From a bacterium (GTDB lineage: Bacteria; Patescibacteriota; Microgenomatia; UBA12405), in contig JAKAFM010000007.1 in the NCBI GenBank assembly GCA_021817905.1, positions 1 to 47,269 on the forward strand: a stretch of DNA of 47,269 nucleotides, read 5' to 3'. Both the position numbers and the translations under genes were made by a program. Each line of letters begins with the position of its first letter. Position 1 is the first letter of the stretch. Below, in pieces: positions 1 through 4,859 of the stretch. The notes under the pieces are model-generated. The model saw only the letters and a list, made by a program, of their open reading frames with translations, made no database searches and was not told the origin of the DNA.

Positions 1-81
1 CAACCGACGGATCATGGGCCTGCCTTTATTTGAGGATCGAAGACCTCCGTCCGTCAACCGACGGATCATGGGCCTGCCTTT
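1..81. repeat. Two copies of a 27-nt repeat, 54-nt period
   Basis: A 27-nt word beginning CAACCGACGGATCATGGGCC occurs at 1-27 and again, identical, at 55-81. The 27 nt between them contain the small hairpins GAGG/CCTC and, across the junction, TCCGTC-AACC-GACGGA. The array touches the window edge, so more units may lie upstream. Two units cannot show whether this is a tandem repeat or something else. Confidence 0.7.
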
Positions 82-121
82 GCTTATTGAAATGCTAAAA
101 AGCAAGTGATAGCCTACGCAT

Positions 122-463
122 ATGGGTAGGCGATCAGAAATAGAAATTTTAGGTTCAATTTTTCAAAAAGCCCAAACTGGTGCCTATCAACCCACACCTA
201 CGGAAGCCAAAGTTTTAGCTAAATTTGGGGATTTAGAAACTACTGTTGTAGGAATATTACATCCACTGATGGCACGAGATGTTAAGCTAAGTCGATCAGA
301 TTTAAGAAAAGTTAAAAGATACGAAGATCTAAATGCAGTAGTTCCTCCGTTAGGCCAAGACTTAAAAAATCAGCGTAACTTTTCTCCCACCTATAACCAC
401 GTTCCCGCATTAGCAGGCCTAGACGACATGCTGGAAGGCTTCCCAACCTTTCGCAAACACTAA
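122..463 (+). CDS. Hypothetical protein, 113 aa
   Basis: I do not recognise this protein. It is soluble, with no signal peptide or membrane segment. It is charged in the middle (SRSDLRKVKRYEDL) and ends in a Gly/Leu/Asp-rich tail. The ATG lies right after the upstream repeat, with no clear Shine-Dalgarno sequence. The stop codon is 2 nt before the GTG of the next gene, so the two are probably co-transcribed. The reading frame is long enough, and close enough to the next gene, to look real, but function is unknown. Confidence 0.6.
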   Translation: MGRRSEIEILGSIFQKAQTGAYQPTPTEAKVLAKFGDLETTVVGILHPLMARDVKLSRSDLRKVKRYEDLNAVVPPLGQDLKNQRNFSPTYNHVPALAGLDDMLEGFPTFRKH

Positions 464-465
464 GA

Positions 466-1164
466 GTGAAAAAAATCATCATTCTCATCCTTTCTTTTGC
501 CCCGATGGTCGTTTTGGGTTATGCCTTGTCCCTGATTATTGCCAAATATATACTGCCTTCTAATAAAATCATCACTACCCCTCTCGCCCGCCCCTCATTC
601 CATTTGCCAAACCTTAACTTGGTTATCAACCCTACTCCTTCATCTCCAATTCCCAGTCCTTCAGCTCCCTCCACTATCCCCGTCAAATATAAACCACTAC
701 CTACCACCGACCAAACTCCTTGGGGAATTTCCAAACAAATTGCTCCCGATACCTGGACCATGAAGATTGCCATGGATCCCACTATGGCCACCCCTCAAGA
801 CATCCTCGCCGCTCTCAATAGTTACCGTCAACGGCACGGTTCCCAACCATTAACCTGGGACTCTAAATTAGCTGACTTTGCCCAAACCAGAGCCGACTAT
901 CTTAATTCCATTCATGCCACCGATAACCATCAAGGCTTTATCGATTTTCTTGACAATCAAAATGGATATCAAAAATTAGGATTTACCGCCTTAGGTGAAA
1001 ACATTAGCACCGGCTTTCGCCTTATCGGAGTCCATCTCATTGAATGGATTTTTGCCGGTGACAAACCTCATAACGATAACCAACTCGACAATCGCTGGAA
1101 TTATGTTGGCATCGGCGTCCATGCCACCGCGGTTTCTATCATTTTCGGTACCGGCAAAAACTAA
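466..1164 (+). CDS. Membrane-anchored CAP/SCP-domain protein
   Basis: The 232-aa product has an N-terminal membrane anchor (about residues 4-27), then a Pro/Ser-rich linker (about 45-85), then a CAP (SCP/PR-1) domain from about residue 110. Visible CAP features are the opening helix ILAALNSYRQRHGSQPLTWDSKLADFAQTRADY, a central GENIS motif, and the closing strands WNYVGIGVH. CAP proteins are secreted, and bacterial members are mostly of unknown function. The domain should face outside the cell. The start is GTG, 2 nt after the preceding stop, giving a clean anchor (MKKIIILILSFAP). There are no cysteines for disulphides in the CAP part. Confidence 0.85.
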   Translation: MKKIIILILSFAPMVVLGYALSLIIAKYILPSNKIITTPLARPSFHLPNLNLVINPTPSSPIPSPSAPSTIPVKYKPLPTTDQTPWGISKQIAPDTWTMKIAMDPTMATPQDILAALNSYRQRHGSQPLTWDSKLADFAQTRADYLNSIHATDNHQGFIDFLDNQNGYQKLGFTALGENISTGFRLIGVHLIEWIFAGDKPHNDNQLDNRWNYVGIGVHATAVSIIFGTGKN

Positions 1165-1199
1165 ATTTAAGCCAAACAAATTACATATCGTATACATAC

Positions 1200-1227
1200 T
1201 TGACAATAATCATATTAGTCTTATAAT
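1200..1227 (+). promoter_or_regulatory. Consensus sigma-70-type promoter
   Basis: A perfect -35 TTGACA (1200-1205), a 16-nt spacer and a perfect -10 TATAAT (1222-1227) lie in front of the ATG at 1241. The expected transcription start is about 1234, leaving only about 6 nt of leader. This promoter fixes the lipoprotein start at 1241 rather than at the upstream ORF-track start (995), which lies inside the CAP gene. Confidence 0.85.
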
Positions 1228-1240
1228 ACAAGACTATAGT

Positions 1241-1912
1241 ATGAGAAATCCGAATATCTTAAGAGGTCTTTCTACTTTAGCCATCATTGCCGGAATTACC
1301 ACAGGATGCGCTACTCGAACCGGCCAAAGCCCAGGATTTGACACACCAGCCGCCACGGCTACTACCTCACCTCTAAATCCCGCCGAAATACCACAACTTA
1401 AATTAGTCTCCCCTGCCAACCCCACCGAAATTCCCATTCCTCGATCCCTGCAACCCTTGGTCGATATGGGTTTTAACCAAGAAGATATACAATTTTTCAC
1501 CGTTATCGGAGCAACACTTTCCCACCCAGGTGATAAACCAGTTAAAACCGAATTATTTCAATATCGGGGTTCCGGAGTACTTTGGACAGCCGAAGATTCA
1601 TTTAGACTCCCAGAAGATAAAATGGTTTGTGTCTTTGGTCCTGGTCAAGGCTCCACTGCCGAAGGCAAGCAGTACCTTTCTAAACTAACAGGTAAAGCTA
1701 CCATTGCCACCAAAAATGGTGTTCCTCAACAAAAAGAATACCAATGCTACCAAAACGACATATCGAAATTACCGCCCAAGCAACTGACTAATTTCAACAT
1801 CGATTCTGGTGCCCAACTATTCATTGTCGATACAGCTACCAACAATCCACTCAACAATTTCATCAACACTACATCTTATCCTTCGTTCGATCCAGACAAT
1901 CCTCAAACCTAA
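1241..1912 (+). CDS. Putative lipoprotein, 223 aa
   Basis: The N-terminus MRNPNILRGLSTLAIIAGITTGC fits a type II signal peptide with the lipidated cysteine at residue 23. The lipobox is weak (TTGC). A Thr/Ser/Pro-rich stretch follows, then a globular domain with two cysteines (VCVFGPG, YQCYQND) that could form a disulphide outside the cell. I do not recognise the domain. The start was moved from the track's 995 to 1241 because a consensus promoter lies just upstream and the longer ORF runs through the CAP gene. Two further small secreted-protein genes follow in the same direction. Confidence 0.75.
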   Translation: MRNPNILRGLSTLAIIAGITTGCATRTGQSPGFDTPAATATTSPLNPAEIPQLKLVSPANPTEIPIPRSLQPLVDMGFNQEDIQFFTVIGATLSHPGDKPVKTELFQYRGSGVLWTAEDSFRLPEDKMVCVFGPGQGSTAEGKQYLSKLTGKATIATKNGVPQQKEYQCYQNDISKLPPKQLTNFNIDSGAQLFIVDTATNNPLNNFINTTSYPSFDPDNPQT

Positions 1913-1930
1913 CGATTATTAAACCGTCGT

Positions 1931-2263
1931 ATGCCAAAAGAACTATCCAAAATGCTAGCCGCTGTATCACTTATGACCGCACTTTCGGGGTGTATCGGAG
2001 TTGGCAATGAAAACATCCTTTCATCCCCAACCCCTGTTCAACCCTGTGATCCGTCTCACGATTATACCCGAATCAACCCAGATGGCACTTTCACCCCCTG
2101 CTCCACCAAAAAATCAATTATTTGTTCAGATAATCAACCAACCACTGTCGTATTAGCCAACGATAAGTACATTCAACGCCCCAATGAGCCAACCATGGCA
2201 TTAAAAGCCGGCGATAGTCTATCTATTCCGGCAAATAACTGCGTCGTCTTTTCTAAAAAATAA
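1931..2263 (+). CDS. Small lipoprotein, 110 aa
   Basis: It has a signal peptide with a classic lipobox (TALSGC, Cys about residue 21), so it should be lipid-anchored outside the membrane. The mature part holds five more cysteines and ends in an extracellular-looking domain (LKAGDSLSIPANNC). No family was recognised. A TATTAA hexamer at 1917-1922 lies 8 nt before the ATG, so it may have its own near-leaderless transcript in addition to readthrough from the preceding lipoprotein. Confidence 0.75.
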   Translation: MPKELSKMLAAVSLMTALSGCIGVGNENILSSPTPVQPCDPSHDYTRINPDGTFTPCSTKKSIICSDNQPTTVVLANDKYIQRPNEPTMALKAGDSLSIPANNCVVFSKK

Positions 2264-2289
2264 CCCATAATATGTGGTATAATAATTAC

Positions 2290-2511
2290 ATGAAACTTAC
2301 CACCGATATCATCAAAATAGCTTGCGCCCTAATCGCCATCATTGCCCTCTTTGCTATCGCCCAAAATTTTCTCAAAAATCAGGCCGTTACCTCATGTTTG
2401 GCCGCATCATCTCAAGAAGTAACTATTGGCGACCAAAAAAGTATCTATCCCAACAAAGACATCTATCAAATTTGTATGACCGACAAAGGCTACATGACTT
2501 CCTGGAAATAG
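2290..2511 (+). CDS. Small membrane-anchored protein, 73 aa
   Basis: One N-terminal membrane segment (about residues 7-27, KIACALIAIIALFAIAQNFL) is followed by a short outer domain with two cysteines (SCLAASS, YQICMTD). Function is unknown. The start is set at the ATG at 2290 because TATAAT (2278-2283) ends exactly 6 nt upstream, the leaderless spacing seen at many genes here. The track's earlier start at 2272 overlaps that -10 box. Confidence 0.7.
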   Translation: MKLTTDIIKIACALIAIIALFAIAQNFLKNQAVTSCLAASSQEVTIGDQKSIYPNKDIYQICMTDKGYMTSWK

Positions 2512-2522
2512 TGTCCTATAAC

Positions 2523-2550
2523 TTGACTTTCTACGTATTTAATATACAAT
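2523..2550 (+). promoter_or_regulatory. Promoter for the structured RNA at 2557
   Basis: A -35 TTGACT (2523-2528) and a -10 TACAAT (2545-2550) are separated by 16 nt, each with one mismatch to consensus. The expected start is about 2557. No reading frame begins nearby. What follows is a run of strong hairpins. Confidence 0.7.
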
Positions 2551-2556
2551 ATAGGC

Positions 2557-2757
2557 CAGTCTTTTAAAGTTAACAACTAGAGGAGAGAGCGAAGTACAAC
2601 GAAAGTTATACTTCGTTTCTCCTTTGGCTGTTACCGTGTCCGTAACACTTAAAAAGTGTGTGCGGAACAGCCAAAGTATTATTTTAAGTAATCGTTGGCA
2701 CAGCGCTAACTGATTGGTTAAAGTAATGTTCTTTAACAATCTCTTTCTAATTTTTTG
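2557..2757 (+). ncRNA. Candidate structured non-coding RNA, about 200 nt
   Basis: Three strong helices follow the promoter. Helix A (2581-2623) pairs AGGAGA with TCTCCT and CGAAGTA with TACTTCG, and is capped by a C-GAAA-G GNRA tetraloop. Helix B (2622-2676) pairs CTTTGGCTGTT with AACAGCCAAAG and has inner pairs CCG/CGG and ACACTT/AAGTGT. Helix C (2712-2741) pairs GATTG-GTTAAAG with CTTTAACAATC and is followed by a T-rich tract ending ATTTTTT, like an intrinsic terminator. I found no coding frame and no match to tmRNA, RNase P, SRP or 6S hallmarks. It could instead be the first part of the leader of the gene at 3092 if the terminator is read through. Confidence 0.6.
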
Positions 2758-3091
2758 CAAAGTGTGTAAATATTGTTTGTTTTCGTGATCTATCTTCCCT
2801 TCCCTCCTGTGGTTCTATCATCCACGATTGTGTGCGTCTCAGACGTATAGAATCGTGGATGTAATAGTTCCAGAAAAATTTTTTTTAAGGAGGTGTGAAT
2901 TAAAGAAAAGTAGTCAGAGCAACAACTTGCCCAGGCAAGGCAAGATGGTTAATTCCCATTCTCAAGGGAATCAGCCTAATCATTCGCTCGCTGCGAAAGC
3001 CTTTAGAGAGCGTCAAAAACGCAGGCTTAACAGCAGTATCTCAAGCCAGGTACGCGTATCAAATCAAGTAAGTATAGAAAGGAAGAAAATC
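2758..3091 (+). promoter_or_regulatory. Long hairpin-rich leader before the anchored-protein gene
   Basis: This 334-nt stretch has many inverted repeats. They include ATCCACGATT/AATCGTGGAT (about 2820-2860, with CGTCTCAGACG inside), CTTGC/GCAAG (about 2926), ATTCCC/GGGAAT (about 2955), TTCGC/GCGAA, and AAGCCT/AGGCTT enclosing GCGT/ACGC (about 2998-3030). A perfect AAGGAGG (2887-2893) is not followed by a usable in-frame start, and a CCTCCT at 2803-2808 could pair with it. The ORF track reads part of this as protein (in-frame ATG at 2945). I favour RNA because of the hairpin density, but translation from 2945 is not excluded. Confidence 0.5.
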
Positions 3092-3808
3092 GTGAAAAAA
3101 TTTTTCAGCAACCCAATAGTTCGTATTGTCAGTGGGATAATCGTCCTAATTCTCATTGTTGGCGCATGCATTGTCACACAAGGTTTGGGGCTTTTAGCGC
3201 CAAAACCAAGCGCAACTGCAACGCCCATCACAGCAATACCGACTGCAATCGCTGCCGTCGTTTCAACACCAGTTCCGTCGACAACCGTCCCGTGCGACAC
3301 CATCGAGGTTTCTACCGATGGCGGTAAATCATGGACCAACAGTGGAGAGGATATTGCCACCGAGGCAACTCTTGACCTGGGTGATCGCACTACTTGGACC
3401 AGCCGTCGCACCGTAATTCCCAGCAAGGCCTGGAATGTTGCGTTAACCGCAGACGAATTGAAACAGGTCGAACAGACTTGGCTCGATGTCCGTGCCAATG
3501 CGTGCACCACCGACATGACCGTATTCGCCGGTGGCTTTCAGATGGGCAGCGTCAAATTCAACGGCGGCGTGCTCTTTGCATTCCGCGGCTCGCGCGAATT
3601 TAAAGTTCGCAATGGCGAAGTCGTGCTTTGGCATGACATCGCGCATCGCGACAAGGACCTTGGTCGTATAGTCGATCAGATAAAGAAGGGAAACTTCGAT
3701 ATCAAAGGTCCGCTTGCACTCGCAGTCGCCGACGGTCTCAAAGACATCAAGGTCGTCGCCGACTTCCTGGCCGCTCGCCCCAACGTGAAGATCGTTATCC
3801 TCCCGTAG
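3092..3808 (+). CDS. Membrane-anchored outer protein, 238 aa
   Basis: The product starts with a basic tip and one membrane segment (about residues 9-30, IVRIVSGIIVLILIVGACIVTQ). A Thr/Pro/Ala linker (about 37-65) and a globular domain of unknown family follow. The GTG at 3092 was chosen because GAAAGGAAG lies 7-9 nt upstream. Alternatives are the ATG at 2945, which adds a basic 49-aa N-terminus, and the track's TTG at 2828. Base use differs from the neighbours: a sample line has G and C about equal (17:15) where surrounding genes are C-rich on this strand, hinting at recent acquisition. It sits between the structured leader and a strong 3' hairpin. Confidence 0.7.
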   Translation: MKKFFSNPIVRIVSGIIVLILIVGACIVTQGLGLLAPKPSATATPITAIPTAIAAVVSTPVPSTTVPCDTIEVSTDGGKSWTNSGEDIATEATLDLGDRTTWTSRRTVIPSKAWNVALTADELKQVEQTWLDVRANACTTDMTVFAGGFQMGSVKFNGGVLFAFRGSREFKVRNGEVVLWHDIAHRDKDLGRIVDQIKKGNFDIKGPLALAVADGLKDIKVVADFLAARPNVKIVILP

Positions 3809-3822
3809 CATAGGCTACCATT

Positions 3823-3869
3823 CACAGAGTCAACCTTCGGGTTGACTCTGTGACCCACGGGGGTTTTAT
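3823..3869 (+). terminator. 13-bp UUCG hairpin plus terminator-like hairpin
   Basis: CACAGAGTCAACC (3823-3835) and GGTTGACTCTGTG (3840-3852) form a perfect 13-bp stem closed by a TTCG tetraloop. It is followed directly by ACCC-ACGG-GGGT and TTTTATT. The long stem has no T-run of its own and would be a good 3'-end protector. The second small hairpin with its T-tract could terminate. An A-rich unstructured linker (3870-3920) and then the hammerhead ribozyme come next. Confidence 0.75.
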
Positions 3870-3921
3870 TGCGCAAGCACAAAAACAAAACAAACACACA
3901 AGCAAAGAAAAAGAAAGAGAT

Positions 3922-3993
3922 TAGGGTAATCCGGTGGACACCGGATCTGATGAGCTCTAATTGTTTAACTACAATCCCGAGGGCGAAACCCTA
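3922..3993 (+). ncRNA. Hammerhead self-cleaving ribozyme (type III)
   Basis: All core parts are present in order. Stem III 5' strand TAGGG is followed by U and A (GUA cleavage triplet, cut expected between 3928 and 3929). Stem I hairpin ATCCGGT-GGAC-ACCGGAT (3929-3946) comes next, then the core CTGATGA (3947-3953). Stem II is GCTCT with GAGGGC, topped by ATTGT/ACAAT (3954-3984). The core GAAA (3985-3988) follows, then stem III 3' strand CCCTA (3989-3993). Closing pairs fit the consensus (G10.1-C11.1, A15.1-U16.1). The final A of stem III is the A of the glycosyltransferase ATG. Natural hammerheads mostly use GUC, but H = A is allowed. Cleavage would separate this cistron from the upstream one and leave a 64-nt leader. 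Confidence 0.85.
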
Positions 3994-4859
3994 TGATCAA
4001 GAAAAACAAACCTTTAGTCACCGTCTACATGCCAATGTACAACACTGGCAAATATGTCGCCGCCGCTATCGAAAGTATCCTCAATCAAACCCATCGCCAT
4101 TTTGAATTTATCATCATTGACGACTGTTCTACCGACCGCTCCTACCAAATTGCCAAGAAATACGCCAAAGTCGACAAACGTATTCGTCTTTTTAAGAATG
4201 CCCAAAATCTTGGCGTCAGCGCTACTTCCAATTTCGCCGTTTCCATAAGCAAGGGCAAATATATCACTCGGATGGATTCCGATGATCTCGCTCCAGTTTA
4301 CCGTCTCGAGCGCCAAGTCGCTTACCTGACTGCCCACCCCCAGACTATTGCTGTTGGTGGACAATGTGTCATTATCGACAAACGCGGTAACTTCATTGGC
4401 ACCAAAAACTTTCCCCTCTACCCCAAAGAAATTACCGACATGTTATTTTGGGCCATGCCCATTCAACAAGGCACTATGATGATTAATAAATCATTACTGC
4501 CCACTGATTTCTATTGGTATCAACCCAATCTTAGTTCTGCTGAAGAAATTAATCTCATTTTTCGCTTAACCCGTTTTGGGAATATTGCCAATATCAGTGA
4601 TACGCTGCTTTTCTATCGACACTTAAATACCAGTCTTTCACATCTTAATCCCAAAAAGACCTTTGCTCTTACCCTTAACAGTCGCCTAGAAGCTTTACGT
4701 TTAGGATTTAAACCATCCTTAAAAGCTATCGGTATCAATGTCGTCCAAATTTTCATCATTGCCCTATTACCCAATTCGATTATCAATCAATTGTGGTACT
4801 ACATTCGTGGAGTCAAACAAATAAGTTACGGCTATCAAATTGAGTCTATAATCAATTAA
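3993..4859 (+). CDS. Family 2 glycosyltransferase
   Basis: This 288-aa GT-A enzyme transfers a sugar from a nucleotide-sugar donor on the inner face of the membrane. It shows the GT2 opening PLVTVYMPMYNTGKYVAAAIESILNQTHRHFEFIIIDDCSTD and the DXD-type metal site RMDSDD near residue 93. A C-terminal hydrophobic stretch (about 245-263) may touch the membrane. The acceptor is unknown. No promoter was found between the upstream hairpin and the gene, and its start codon is the last base pair of the hammerhead, so expression probably depends on readthrough and ribozyme processing. The stop overlaps the ATG of the next gene by 1 nt (TAATG), so the two are translationally coupled and probably work together on a surface glycan. 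Confidence 0.85.
   Translation: MIKKNKPLVTVYMPMYNTGKYVAAAIESILNQTHRHFEFIIIDDCSTDRSYQIAKKYAKVDKRIRLFKNAQNLGVSATSNFAVSISKGKYITRMDSDDLAPVYRLERQVAYLTAHPQTIAVGGQCVIIDKRGNFIGTKNFPLYPKEITDMLFWAMPIQQGTMMINKSLLPTDFYWYQPNLSSAEEINLIFRLTRFGNIANISDTLLFYRHLNTSLSHLNPKKTFALTLNSRLEALRLGFKPSLKAIGINVVQIFIIALLPNSIINQLWYYIRGVKQISYGYQIESIIN

Noticed and set aside
1-81. CRISPR-like repeat-spacer pattern
   Set aside because: Only two repeats and one 27-nt spacer are visible, the unit is GC-rich and coding-like, and no cas gene is near.
995-1912. 305-aa ORF starting inside the CAP gene
   Set aside because: Its first 82 codons are a shadow of the CAP gene; a consensus promoter at 1200-1227 places the real start at 1241.
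2557-2757. 6S RNA, RNase P RNA or SRP RNA identity for the structured RNA
   Set aside because: It has separate hairpins rather than one long interrupted rod, and lacks GAGGAAAGUCC/ACAGAA (RNase P) and GGAA-loop SRP signatures.
2950-3005. tmRNA tag (frame reading NHSLAA before the anchored-protein gene)
   Set aside because: No stop follows the AA codons, and no tRNA-like ends with a T-loop and acceptor stem were found around it.
3064-3516. Antisense ORFs in the anchored-protein gene and elsewhere (for example 3443-3811, 35905-36264, 42811-43131)
   Set aside because: They are low-complexity reverse-frame shadows of well-supported genes with no start signals.
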